Assembly (NCBI GenBank): GCA_041581635.1
Contig: JBFICW010000002.1
Coordinates: 1 to 64,000 of the forward strand
Direction of reading: 5' to 3'
Length of the DNA: 64,000 nt
Source of the DNA: Porticoccus sp041581635
Lineage (GTDB): Bacteria; Pseudomonadota; Gammaproteobacteria; Pseudomonadales; Porticoccaceae
The notes beneath the pieces were generated by a model. It was not told the DNA's origin. It saw only the letters and a program-made list of their open reading frames with translations, and did no database searches. Within the stretch, counting starts at the first letter, position 1. Every line of letters starts with the position of its first letter. Positions 52,523 through 61,545 of this stretch are shown here, in pieces. Made by a program: the position numbers and the translations under genes.

Positions 52523-53998
52523 ATGACCATCAAGCATTCTGACCTGCGGGAATTTATTGATTTTCTGGAACAGCGCGGTGAACTCAAGCGCATCACCGTG
52601 GAAGTTGATCCCAATCTGGAAATGACGGAAATCTGTGACCGCACCCTTCGTGCCGGTGGTCCGGCGCTATTGTTTGAAAACCCCAAGGGGTTCGATATTC
52701 CAGTACTGGGCAATCTATTTGGCACCCCGGAGCGGGTTGCCATGGGTATGGGACAGGAAAGCCTGTCGGCCATGCGCGAAGTGGGTGAGTTACTGGCATT
52801 TTTGAAAGAACCCGAGCCCCCCAAGGGCATGAAAGACCTGTGGGAAAAGCGCCATCAATTTAAACCCATTTTGAATATGCCCGCCAAGGTGGTGAAAAAA
52901 GCGCTCTGTCAGGCTGTGATCATTGAGGGTGATGACGTAGATCTGGGCAAACTGCCCATTCAAACCTGCTGGCCCGGTGATGCGGGGCCACTGATTACCT
53001 GGCCGCTGGTAATCACTCGTGGACCAGAGAAAGAAAGACAAAACCTGGGCATCTACCGCCAGCAGGTTATCGGCAAAAACAAACTGATTATGCGCTGGCT
53101 ATCCCACCGCGGCGGGGCACTGGATTTCCGCGATTGGCAATTGGCCCATCCCGGCGAACCGTTTCCCATTGCTGTGGCGCTGGGTGCAGACCCGGCTACG
53201 ATTTTGGGCGCCGTGACACCGGTACCGGATAGCCTGTCGGAATATGCTTTTGCCGGATTATTGCGCGGTGAGAAAACTGAAGTCGTTAAGTGCATGGGCA
53301 GCGATTTGCAGGTGCCCGCCAGCGCCGAGTTTATTTTAGAAGGGTTTATTTACCCGGACGAGATGGCCGACGAAGGGCCATTCGGCGATCACACCGGATA
53401 CTACAATGAAGTGGACCAGTTCCCGGTATTCACCGTAGAGCGTATCACCCACCGTAAAGACCCGATCTACCACAGTACCTATACCGGCAGACCACCGGAT
53501 GAACCGGCTATTTTGGGGGTGGCGCTGAACGAAGTGTTTGTGCCCATATTGCAAAAGCAGTTCCCGGAAATTACCGATTTTTACCTGCCCCCCGAAGGCT
53601 GCTCTTACCGCATGGCGGTGGTGACCATGAAGAAGCAATATCCCGGTCACGCCAAACGGGTGATGATGGGGGTATGGTCTTTCCTCCGTCAGTTTATGTA
53701 CACCAAGTTTGTGATTGTTACCGACGATGATATCAATGCCCGCGACTGGAACGACGTGATCTGGGCCATCACCACCCGGATGGATCCCAAACGGGATATG
53801 GTGATGATTGAGAACACCCCCATCGACTATCTGGATTTCGCCTCGCCGGTTTCCGGGCTCGGTTCAAAAATTGGCTTCGATGCGACAAATAAATTCCCCG
53901 GAGAAACCAATCGGGAATGGGGCGAACCGATTGAGATGGATGCCGCCGTAAAAGAGAAAATTGATGGGCTTTGGGATTCGCTGGGTATCAATAAATAG
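52523..53998 (+). CDS. ubiD: 4-hydroxy-3-polyprenylbenzoate decarboxylase UbiD
   Basis: UbiD decarboxylates the polyprenyl-hydroxybenzoate intermediate of ubiquinone synthesis using prenylated FMN made by UbiX. The 491-residue protein begins SDLREFIDFLEQRGELKRIT and contains GVALGADPATILGAVTPVP, EFILEGFIYPDEMADEGPFG, EGCSYRMAVVTMKKQYPGHA and GETNREWGEPIEMD, all typical. ATG 52523 gives the family start; eight more codons upstream are open but unsupported. With coq7 it is the second ubiquinone gene of the window. Confidence 0.97.
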   Translation: MTIKHSDLREFIDFLEQRGELKRITVEVDPNLEMTEICDRTLRAGGPALLFENPKGFDIPVLGNLFGTPERVAMGMGQESLSAMREVGELLAFLKEPEPPKGMKDLWEKRHQFKPILNMPAKVVKKALCQAVIIEGDDVDLGKLPIQTCWPGDAGPLITWPLVITRGPEKERQNLGIYRQQVIGKNKLIMRWLSHRGGALDFRDWQLAHPGEPFPIAVALGADPATILGAVTPVPDSLSEYAFAGLLRGEKTEVVKCMGSDLQVPASAEFILEGFIYPDEMADEGPFGDHTGYYNEVDQFPVFTVERITHRKDPIYHSTYTGRPPDEPAILGVALNEVFVPILQKQFPEITDFYLPPEGCSYRMAVVTMKKQYPGHAKRVMMGVWSFLRQFMYTKFVIVTDDDINARDWNDVIWAITTRMDPKRDMVMIENTPIDYLDFASPVSGLGSKIGFDATNKFPGETNREWGEPIEMDAAVKEKIDGLWDSLGINK

Positions 53999-54008
53999 CG
54001 CCCCCGAG

Positions 54009-54887
54009 CTATCGGTTTCGCTCAACAATCCCCATCATCTTGTAGATTAGCTGCGCGGCAGCGAATTCATAGGCATGGAAGCCCTGAATTGGCGCAAACT
54101 CCATTACATCAAAACCAATAATCTCTCGCTGCCGCGCGACAGACTCAAATAAGCTAAGGGTTTGATACCAACCCAAGCCACCGGGAACAGGCGTTCCTGT
54201 AGAGGGAAAGACCGATGGGTCCATACCGTCGATATCCAGCGTAAAAAAGACCTTTTTCGGGAAATCGTCGGGCAGGGTAATCTCGGTGATATTGTCGGGC
54301 ACCAGTTGATCGGCATCCTGAAAAAGCACCCCATGTTTTTCTCGGACAGCCATTTCTTCTTCGCAGTAGGCTCGGACACCCAACTGGTACAGCGGAATCC
54401 CCAAATCCACCACCCGCTTCATCACCGAGGCATGGCTTAGGGAGTTGCCCTCGTAGGCATCGCGCAAATCCGCATGGGCATCGATCTGCACCACACCAAC
54501 ATCGGTGAGTCCCGCATCGAGCAAGCCCTTAATAACACCACCGGTGACTGTATGTTCTCCACCAATGGCTACGGGCATTTTGCCCAAGACCACAATGGCC
54601 TTAGTCGCCGCAGCGATACGTTCAATCACTGCGGCTTCCTCACCCCCACAATCAACCGCTTCGCGGGTATAAATGCCCAGTTCACAGGGGCTACTTTTGC
54701 CATCCCAGGTTTCCAGTTGCCAGGAGGCATCGAGAATCGCCGACGGGCCTTTATCAGTTCCACCGCCATAGCTCACGGTGCGCTCATAAGGCACCGGAAT
54801 CACATGAAACAGTGAAGTCGCGGGGTCGCCCTGCGCGATTTCGGAGCCGAGAAAATGTGGGTATTTTGTCATCGCTTTATTCACCAT
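54009..54887 (-). CDS. speB: Agmatinase
   Basis: SpeB hydrolyses agmatine to putrescine and urea. The 292-residue ureohydrolase has all the manganese ligands: VAIGGEHTVTGGVIKGLL, VVQIDAHADLRDAYEGN and LDIDGMDPSVFPSTGTPVPG. In this operon it would use agmatine made by SpeA and supply putrescine to the carboxyspermidine pathway encoded just upstream. The start is taken as ATG 54887; ATG 54872 is also possible. It lies 23 bases after nspC. Confidence 0.93.
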   Translation of the reverse strand: MVNKAMTKYPHFLGSEIAQGDPATSLFHVIPVPYERTVSYGGGTDKGPSAILDASWQLETWDGKSSPCELGIYTREAVDCGGEEAAVIERIAAATKAIVVLGKMPVAIGGEHTVTGGVIKGLLDAGLTDVGVVQIDAHADLRDAYEGNSLSHASVMKRVVDLGIPLYQLGVRAYCEEEMAVREKHGVLFQDADQLVPDNITEITLPDDFPKKVFFTLDIDGMDPSVFPSTGTPVPGGLGWYQTLSLFESVARQREIIGFDVMEFAPIQGFHAYEFAAAQLIYKMMGIVERNR

Positions 54888-54910
54888 TCACGCCAGTCTT
54901 AGAGGTGCCG

Positions 54911-56086
54911 TCAGCTTAAGCGCTGTTTGAAATCTGTATACCCAAATTCTTTTACCATGCGAATCTCATCGGTTTGCGGATTCCAAATGGCAATCGATGG
55001 CAGGTTGATACCATTAAAGGTGGTGGTTTTCACCATGGTGTAATGGCTCATATCATCGAAGATCAATCGCTGGCCTATTTCAAGCGGCTGATTAAAACTG
55101 TAATCACCAATCACATCACCGGCGAGGCAGGTCATCCCGCCCAAACGATAGGTATGAGGATACTGCTCTGGCAAACCGGCACTTAGAATATCCGCGCGAT
55201 AGGGCATCTCCAGGGTATCGGGCATATGGCAGGTGGCCGAGGTATCGAGAATGGCCAGATTCATATCGTTCCAGGTGAGGTCCAGCACCTCCGCCACCAG
55301 CACGCCAGTATGAATAGCCACCGCTTCACCGGGTTCCAGAAACACCTGTACGTTATATTTCTGGCTAAAGGCTTTGACCAACTCGATCAGCTCATCCACC
55401 TGATAGCCGGGCCGGGTAATATGGTGCCCGCCGCCAAAATTGACCCACTGCATTTGATGTAATAAATCGTCAAACTGTGTTTCCACCGCGGCAAGGGTGC
55501 GTTTAAGCGGCTCTACATCCTGCTCACACAGGGTATGAAAATGTAGACCCGTTATGCCCGCCAATGATTGCCCCTCAAACTGACTCAGGGGAATGCCCAA
55601 TCGCGAACAAGGGGCGCAGGGGTCGTAGATCTCCACATCCCCTTCGGAATGCTGCGGGTTAATGCGAAGCCCGAATTGCAACTGAGGGCGAGCCTCCTTG
55701 GCCGCTTTTAACAGCGGCTGAAACCGCTGCCACTGACCGAAGGAGTTAAACACCACATGATCGGCAATCTCGAGAATCTCCCGCAAATCAGCTTCGGTAT
55801 AGGCGGCAGAAAACACATGCACCTCACCACCGTATTCCTCCCGCCCCAGTCGCGCCTCATGCAAGCCGCTGGCACAGGTACCGGAAAGATACTTCGAGAC
55901 TAACGGGGCCAGACTCCACATGGAAAAGGCTTTCAGCGCGGCCAACACCCTGGCACCGCTCTCCTCCTGTACCCGGTTGAGAATTTTCAGATTGCGCTCA
56001 ACCGCCACCTCATCCACCACAAAACAGGGTGAAGGCACTCGACTAGCATCGAAATCCACAGAAGGATTACTACAAGCTGTCATCAA
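54911..56086 (-). CDS. nspC: Carboxynorspermidine/carboxyspermidine decarboxylase
   Basis: NspC removes the carboxyl group from carboxynorspermidine or carboxyspermidine to give norspermidine or spermidine. The 391-residue alanine-racemase-fold PLP enzyme shows the Schiff-base lysine in RVLAALKAFSMWSLAPL, AGITGLHFHTLCEQD, WVNFGGGHHITRPGYQ, FLEPGEAVAI and the substrate-site DTSATCHMPDTLEMPY. Its ATG overlaps the stop of the upstream dehydrogenase by 4 bases, so the two pathway enzymes are co-translated. Confidence 0.95.
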   Translation of the reverse strand: MMTACSNPSVDFDASRVPSPCFVVDEVAVERNLKILNRVQEESGARVLAALKAFSMWSLAPLVSKYLSGTCASGLHEARLGREEYGGEVHVFSAAYTEADLREILEIADHVVFNSFGQWQRFQPLLKAAKEARPQLQFGLRINPQHSEGDVEIYDPCAPCSRLGIPLSQFEGQSLAGITGLHFHTLCEQDVEPLKRTLAAVETQFDDLLHQMQWVNFGGGHHITRPGYQVDELIELVKAFSQKYNVQVFLEPGEAVAIHTGVLVAEVLDLTWNDMNLAILDTSATCHMPDTLEMPYRADILSAGLPEQYPHTYRLGGMTCLAGDVIGDYSFNQPLEIGQRLIFDDMSHYTMVKTTTFNGINLPSIAIWNPQTDEIRMVKEFGYTDFKQRLS

Positions 56087-57279
56087 GCCAGCTCAAACTC
56101 TGAATCTTCGATCACAACCCACGGCAACCCGTACTTATTCATATCTTCCATAAAGGAGTCCGGGTCCAGTTGCTCCATATTCCACACGCCGGGTTTCATC
56201 CATTTACCTTCCAGCATCATTTTGGCACCGATCATGGCGGGCACCCCGGTAGTATAGGAGATGGCTTGGGACTGCACCTCGGCATAGCATTCCTGATGGT
56301 CGCAAATGTTATAGAGGTAAACGGTTTTCTGTTTGCCGTCTTTGATGCCCGTTACCACGCAACCGATACAGGTTTTACCTTTGGTACGGGGGCCGAGGCT
56401 GGCGGGGTCTGGCAGCAGAGCTTTTAGAAACTGGATGGGCACAATTTGCTGGCCGTTGAATTCCACTGGCTCAATGCCGGTCATACCCACATTGCCCAGC
56501 ACTTCCAGGTGTTTCAGGTAGGCGTCGCCGAAGCTCATCCAAAATTGGGCTTTTTTCAGGGTGGGGAAGTGTTTGGTGAGGCTCTCCAGCTCTTCGTGGT
56601 ACATGCGGTAGATATTGTAGGTACCCACGCCTTCCGGACAGGTAAAGCTCTGCTTGGTGGACATGGCGGGGGTTTCTACAAACTGGCCGTCTTCCCAGTG
56701 GCGACATGCTGCGGTGACTTCGCGGATATTGATTTCCGGGTTGAAGTTGGTGGCAAAGGGGTAGCCGTGATCGCCGCCGTTGACGTCGATAATATCCAGG
56801 GTGTGAATTTCATCGAAATAGTGCTTGGCGATATAGGCGGTAAACATGTTGGTGGCGCCGGGATCAAAACCGGAACCGAGCAGGGCCATTAGGCCGGCTT
56901 GCTTGAACTTTTCCTGATAGGCCCACTGCCAGCTGTATTCGAATTTGGCGGTATCCAGCGGCTCGTAGTTGGCTGTATCCAGGTAGTGCACGCCGGTTTC
57001 CAGACAGGCATCCATGATAGTGAGGTCCTGATAGGGCAACGCCACATTAATCACCAGATCCGGTTTAATGCGGTTGATCAGCTCGACCAGTTCAGGAACG
57101 TTATCCGCATCCACCTGGGCGGTTTCGATGGGACGATCGAGCTGGGCGGCAATGGCTTTGCACTTGTCTTCGTTGCGGCTGGCCAGCACGATCTCGTTAA
57201 ACACATCCGCTAACTGGGCGCATTTGTGGGTTACCACGCCGCCGACACCGCCGGCACCAATAATCAGTACTTTTGACAT
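56083..57279 (-). CDS. Carboxynorspermidine/carboxyspermidine synthase (saccharopine-dehydrogenase fold)
   Basis: This enzyme condenses aspartate semialdehyde with a diamine and reduces the imine with NADPH, giving carboxyspermidine from putrescine or carboxynorspermidine from diaminopropane. The 398 residues begin with the dinucleotide motif VLIIGAGGVGGVVTHKCA, followed by LVINVALPYQDLTIMDACLE, LGSGFDPGATNMFTAYIAK and GYPFATNFNPEINIRE, matching the family also called Lys1-like. AAGGGA precedes the ATG. It lies 18 bases after speA and overlaps nspC. Confidence 0.94.
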   Translation of the reverse strand: MSKVLIIGAGGVGGVVTHKCAQLADVFNEIVLASRNEDKCKAIAAQLDRPIETAQVDADNVPELVELINRIKPDLVINVALPYQDLTIMDACLETGVHYLDTANYEPLDTAKFEYSWQWAYQEKFKQAGLMALLGSGFDPGATNMFTAYIAKHYFDEIHTLDIIDVNGGDHGYPFATNFNPEINIREVTAACRHWEDGQFVETPAMSTKQSFTCPEGVGTYNIYRMYHEELESLTKHFPTLKKAQFWMSFGDAYLKHLEVLGNVGMTGIEPVEFNGQQIVPIQFLKALLPDPASLGPRTKGKTCIGCVVTGIKDGKQKTVYLYNICDHQECYAEVQSQAISYTTGVPAMIGAKMMLEGKWMKPGVWNMEQLDPDSFMEDMNKYGLPWVVIEDSEFELA

Positions 57280-57297
57280 AACTTTTTCCCTTGCGGA

Positions 57298-59217
57298 TTA
57301 ATCACGTTCAAAATAGGTATAGCCATTCAGGCTGTTGGTGAACGTCTGCAACATTTGCCGCCGCTCTACCGCAGTAATACGGCCAGATTTTACCGAGGCC
57401 TCTGCAGTTATCCTCAATTGCTCGTAGAGTTCTTTCGGGTTGTACTCCACATAACTCAACACATCGCCAATGGTGTCGCCCTGAATTTCTTCCACAAATT
57501 CAAATTGACCATCGTCATCAATACGTACGCTGGCAACATGGGTATCGCCAAACAGGTTGTGCAAATCACCCAGAGTTTCCTGATAGGCACCCACCAAAAA
57601 CACACCTAAGTAGTATTCCTCTCCGGGTCTTAAATCGTGCAGTGGCAAGGTACGTATATCTCCATCTGCGTTGGAAAATAGATCCAGCTTGCCGTCAGAA
57701 TCACAGGTTAAGTCACCGATAACCGCTTTGTTTACAGGCCGCTCATCCAGGCGATGTATGGGCATCACCGGGAAGATTTGATCAATGGCCCAGGCATCAG
57801 GCAACGATTGAAATAGACTGAAATTGCCGTAGTAAATATCCGCAAGTGCCTCATCCAGATTTTGCAGCTCAGGCGGCACCCGTTTAAGTGATGGCAGCAA
57901 TTCTCGAGTACGCTGTAAGATTTCCAGATACATATCTTCGGCCAGAGCCAGCTCTCTCAACTGGAGCTGGTCTTGACGGAACATACGGCGAACTTCTTCT
58001 CGGTAGTGTGCCGCATCATTAAAGCACTCTTGCACGCTGTCTTCAGACAGGCTTTTAAGCACGGCCCAGAGGTTGTGCAAAAAGTCATTGCTCTGCTCCG
58101 GCAACTGATCGGGCAGAGGACGAGGTTTGAAATGGCTGACATCGAGAATGTTAAATAACAGTACCGATGAATAAGCTACGGTAGCACGACCAGATTCAGT
58201 AATAATGGTTGGATGAGGCGTACCACTGCTATTAAGGGATTCCGTGATGGTCTCAACAATATCCACACAGTATTCTTCGATCGAGTAGTTTTTACTGTGG
58301 GTTTCATTGGTTCTGGCCCCGGTGTAATCCACGGCCAACCCACCACCAAGATCGATATAACCAAGAGGTGCGCCTTCCTTAACCAGATCGACGTAATAGC
58401 GACAGGCTTCCTGCAAGCCATCACGAATGTTTCTGATATTGGGTATTTGAGAACCGATGTGATAGTGCATTAGCTCCAGACAGTGAAGCATGTCCGCATC
58501 ACGCAATTGATCGACGACATCCATCAACTGCGTGATAGATAGCCCAAACAACGATCGATCGCCGCCATCGCCAAACCAGTGGCCCTCGACTTCCGCTGCC
58601 AGTTTTACGCGCACACCGATCAAAGGCTCCACACCCAATCGACGGGATTGCTCCAAAATAATGCTGAGTTCAGAGGGCGTTTCAATAACAAAAAAGCATT
58701 TCAAGCCCAGTTTGCGGGCGTACAAGCCCAGCTCCACAAACTCGGCATCTTTGTAGCCATTACAAATAATGCAGGCTTCACTATCGCGCAAGTGTGACAT
58801 GGCAATAATAAGCTCAGCTTTACTGCCCGCCTCTAACCCATGGTGATACTGCCCACCAAATTTGGTGATTTCTTCGATCACATGGCATTGCTGGTTAACC
58901 TTGATGGGAAAGACACCCCGATACTCGCCCTGATAATCAAACTCGTTGATCGCTGCCGCAAAGGATTTATTCAGTAGGGTGATCCGCTCATCCAGCAGAT
59001 TTTCGATTCGAAGCAATACCGGCATGGCATGGCCACGCTGTTCGAGACCCGCAACAATATCCATGAGAGAAAGCTTAACTGGCTGACCATTTTGGGTAGC
59101 GATAGCCGTCATCTCACCATTATCGGACAGGCCGAAATAACCCGCGCCCCAGTCGTTGATACCGTATAGGCTTGCGGATTGCTCAATAGACCAGTCGGGC
59201 TTTCGAACAGACGTCAA
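57298..59217 (-). CDS. speA: Biosynthetic arginine decarboxylase
   Basis: SpeA converts arginine to agmatine with PLP. The 639-residue protein carries the lysine site in GVFPIKVNQQCHVIEEI, CNGYKDAEFVELGLYAR, MHYHIGSQIPNIRNIRDGL, LGYIDLGGGLAVDYTGART, the ITESGRATVAY segment and the C-terminal LFQSLPDAWAIDQIFPVMP. TTG 59217 is chosen because AGAGGTGG lies about 8 bases upstream and no ATG is available; an in-frame TTG at 59241 is an alternative. It is first in the speA-carboxynorspermidine synthase-nspC-speB operon. Confidence 0.95.
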   Translation of the reverse strand: MTSVRKPDWSIEQSASLYGINDWGAGYFGLSDNGEMTAIATQNGQPVKLSLMDIVAGLEQRGHAMPVLLRIENLLDERITLLNKSFAAAINEFDYQGEYRGVFPIKVNQQCHVIEEITKFGGQYHHGLEAGSKAELIIAMSHLRDSEACIICNGYKDAEFVELGLYARKLGLKCFFVIETPSELSIILEQSRRLGVEPLIGVRVKLAAEVEGHWFGDGGDRSLFGLSITQLMDVVDQLRDADMLHCLELMHYHIGSQIPNIRNIRDGLQEACRYYVDLVKEGAPLGYIDLGGGLAVDYTGARTNETHSKNYSIEEYCVDIVETITESLNSSGTPHPTIITESGRATVAYSSVLLFNILDVSHFKPRPLPDQLPEQSNDFLHNLWAVLKSLSEDSVQECFNDAAHYREEVRRMFRQDQLQLRELALAEDMYLEILQRTRELLPSLKRVPPELQNLDEALADIYYGNFSLFQSLPDAWAIDQIFPVMPIHRLDERPVNKAVIGDLTCDSDGKLDLFSNADGDIRTLPLHDLRPGEEYYLGVFLVGAYQETLGDLHNLFGDTHVASVRIDDDGQFEFVEEIQGDTIGDVLSYVEYNPKELYEQLRITAEASVKSGRITAVERRQMLQTFTNSLNGYTYFERD

Positions 59218-59329
59218 AACGGCCACCTCTGGTAGAAACAACCGTCAAAAGATATGCGTATTTGAAAACTGTGATTAACCAAGGTCATCATCAGTACTCC
59301 CTGATAGACAAAAGAGCAGTACTAACAAC

Positions 59330-59348
59330 CGGAGGAGCCAGGCCTCCG
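59330..59348 (-). repeat. Hairpin in the speA leader
   Basis: CGGAGG (59330-59335) and CCTCCG (59343-59348) form a 6-bp stem with a 7-base loop, about 110 bases before the speA start. It contains anti-Shine-Dalgarno-like CCTCC, but too far from the start to mask it directly. Confidence 0.4.
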
Positions 59349-59514
59349 AACCCACGAACCCTTATACCAAGGTTTCGTAAATTTACCCACAAGTGAAGGG
59401 GTCACTATAAGGGGGCGCAACTCTCACAAAAAAATTGCTTGCTGAAAAGCAGAATTTACCCCGTTAACCAGCAAGTGGTGACCGATCAGGAATTTTTGGT
59501 CACATTCTAATCAG

Positions 59515-59537
59515 CCCGGCTTATCAATTAAACCGGG
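59515..59537 (-). terminator. Hairpin after fabY, possible terminator
   Basis: On the minus strand CCCGGTTTA and TAAGCCGGG form a 9-bp stem (one G-T pair) with an ATTGA loop, 15 bases after the fabY stop. There is no T-run, so it may be a processing or rho-dependent end rather than an intrinsic terminator. Confidence 0.4.
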
Positions 59538-59551
59538 TGGCCTGAATATCC

Positions 59552-61456
59552 TTATCTACTCATATCTTCCCAAGGGTTGGCCTTGTCGAATACCACATCG
59601 TGCTCATAACCGGGAACATGCAGCCTATCACAGGAAATTTGTATCCCGCGCTCATCTATCATCGATTCACCAAACCGATAAATAACTTCTACCTGTCCAT
59701 GATCAGAGCGAATTGCATAGTCTTCCACGGATTTTCTGGTTTGCTCTCGACGCTGCTGGTAATCCTTCATTGCTGAGCCGTAACGGCTCGACAGCATCTG
59801 TTCCGTTTTGTTGGGAGACAACAAAATAGCCGTTGCATTGTTTCCACCAAAACCCTTTGAATTGATAAATGCCACATCCATTGGCTTCTCTGATACGTCC
59901 ATATCTTTCAAGGGAAATAACACGTGGTTCTGGCGAACATCCGATGCCACCTGTGTAATGGTTTTTATCCCCGGGAGAATTTTGTATTTAAACGTACCCA
60001 AGGCCGAGACCAACTGGTCGCCACTGGCACCGGATAAAGAGTGGCCCACATAGGCCTTCACTGCGGCAACAGGCCAATCATGTATATCAAAGGCCTCGGC
60101 GATTCGATCAAAAATCTCGGATTCGGTTACTCGATTTGCCGGTGTACTGGAACCGTGAGCATGAATAAAACTGTGATGACGCACCGTCTCTTCACCGACA
60201 ATTGTCATCGCAGTTGCTACCGCCTTGGCAAAAGACACGTAATTACCGGCGCCCGGCGCTGAGATAGACTTTTTCACTCCATCGGCATTGATAAACACGT
60301 CTGGTACAGCCCCGTGAATATCCGCACCCAGCTCGATCGCAAGGGCATCATCCATTAACACGATGTATTGCGTACCTTCGGCAATAGTAAAGCCGCAGTT
60401 TTCACCAAAAGGCCTGCTGGCACGTCGCCAGTCCGGGGTATCGGATCCATCAAGCTTACATAAATTATCATCCGTGCCGAGTGCCCCCATATTGGTAAAC
60501 CCTTCGATAATCTCCGGCGTCAGCCCCGCATCGGCGCTGCCTACCACGGCAACTCTGCGACGGCCATTGCGGATATCACGAACTGCTGCTTGTAATACAT
60601 AGAGAAAGGATGCACAGGCACCAGTAATTGCCTCTGTATGGCCAACACTTCCCAACACATAGGCGTTCACGAAGTCTGCCGGCATGCTATTGAGCCCAAG
60701 AGCATACTGTTTGGAGGTGGTTCGCTCTCCTTTTAGTCGCGCCTGCAATAGGCCACCAAAACCCTCCTGAGTTAGCTGCCCCATCAAGCTAGTACCATAA
60801 ACACCCACTTCATCTGGGCGAACACTGGCAGCGATCTCATCCCAGGGTATACCGATAGAATTTATGGCATCGCTCGCACCCAGCAGTGCCAGCTGCAAAC
60901 CTTTGGGATGAAAACGTGAGTTGTACTTAGCTGCCGGGTCAAATCCGGAAGGCAGTTGTCCCGCTGCTTTGGCCTCTTGCTCGGAATACGTTGGCACCAG
61001 AAATTCCCCAGCGCCACGGATATGTACTTCAAACGAACCCCCGTCAAGCTTTCTCACATCCCAGTGACCGGGAATTGACGACGGCATATCACGGCGCCCC
61101 AGCTTGAAGACGACATCTTCACCTTCTTTAGCCTGAACCTGAACTCGCTTGTGACCATAAATTTTTGTCGGGTCAAACAGGGTATCTTCCAATCGGCGAA
61201 TCAGCGTGCCTTCCAACACACGCTGACCAAAGGTTTCCACTACCTGCTCTGGTTCCATGGCATTGTTATCCGCATCTCGATAACCTTCACCATCCCAAGT
61301 TACCAATGCCATCAGGCAAGCCAAACCCACAATTGTCTTTTGCTGCTCTTCTTGTGGAAGTGACTCCAACACCATACGGCGAAAGGCCTGGTGCGAAGAG
61401 CTTCGTCCAGCGGCGTTATAACCCCCAAAACCTACGATTACGGGCAGTGCTTGCAT
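59552..61456 (-). CDS. fabY: FabY-type beta-ketoacyl-ACP synthase
   Basis: FabY starts fatty acid synthesis in Pseudomonas by condensing acetyl-CoA with malonyl-ACP, replacing FabH. The 634-residue length equals the Pseudomonas protein as I recall it. The thiolase-fold catalytic residues are present: cysteine in EAITGACASFLYVLQAA (about 282), histidines in FIHAHGSSTPANRVTESE and KAYVGHSLSGASGDQLV, and the glycine loop NSKGFGGNNATAILLS. An N-terminal extension of about 100 residues precedes the ketosynthase core. AAAAGGA lies 10 bases before ATG 61456 within the loop of a hairpin. Confidence 0.92.
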   Translation of the reverse strand: MQALPVIVGFGGYNAAGRSSSHQAFRRMVLESLPQEEQQKTIVGLACLMALVTWDGEGYRDADNNAMEPEQVVETFGQRVLEGTLIRRLEDTLFDPTKIYGHKRVQVQAKEGEDVVFKLGRRDMPSSIPGHWDVRKLDGGSFEVHIRGAGEFLVPTYSEQEAKAAGQLPSGFDPAAKYNSRFHPKGLQLALLGASDAINSIGIPWDEIAASVRPDEVGVYGTSLMGQLTQEGFGGLLQARLKGERTTSKQYALGLNSMPADFVNAYVLGSVGHTEAITGACASFLYVLQAAVRDIRNGRRRVAVVGSADAGLTPEIIEGFTNMGALGTDDNLCKLDGSDTPDWRRASRPFGENCGFTIAEGTQYIVLMDDALAIELGADIHGAVPDVFINADGVKKSISAPGAGNYVSFAKAVATAMTIVGEETVRHHSFIHAHGSSTPANRVTESEIFDRIAEAFDIHDWPVAAVKAYVGHSLSGASGDQLVSALGTFKYKILPGIKTITQVASDVRQNHVLFPLKDMDVSEKPMDVAFINSKGFGGNNATAILLSPNKTEQMLSSRYGSAMKDYQQRREQTRKSVEDYAIRSDHGQVEVIYRFGESMIDERGIQISCDRLHVPGYEHDVVFDKANPWEDMSR

Positions 61457-61460
61457 TGAA

Positions 61461-61486
61461 TCTGCATCCTTTTGGCTTAATGCAGA
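61461..61486 (-). promoter_or_regulatory. Hairpin around the fabY ribosome binding site
   Basis: On the minus strand TCTGCAT (61486-61480) and ATGCAGA (61467-61461) pair perfectly over 7 bases, with the fabY ribosome site AAAAGG in the 12-base loop. The dyad could be a protein operator or an RNA element affecting translation. Confidence 0.45.
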
Positions 61487-61545
61487 GCAGTCTATCAGGC
61501 ATAAGCTGTTGCTTTTTGTCCAAATCAGACATACATTTTGTCATT

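Larger units (their letters stand above)
59218..59551. other. Intergenic region between fabY and speA
   Basis: These 334 bases contain no recognised gene. They should hold the speA promoter and leader. Hairpins seen are CGGAGG/CCTCCG at 59330-59348 in the speA leader, GTGACC/GGTCAC near 59479-59501, and a 9-bp stem after fabY at 59515-59537. None matches a riboswitch known to me. Confidence 0.5.

Noticed and set aside
59479..59501. TGTGACC...GGTCACC dyad as a CRP site
   Set aside because: The half-sites are 12 or more bases apart instead of the 6 needed for CRP, so it is treated as a simple hairpin.
61165..61545. Long upstream extension of the AraC-family frame antisense to fabY
   Set aside because: The extra 127 residues match nothing, overlap the strong fabY gene on the other strand, and the DJ-1-like domain starts only after ATG 61546.
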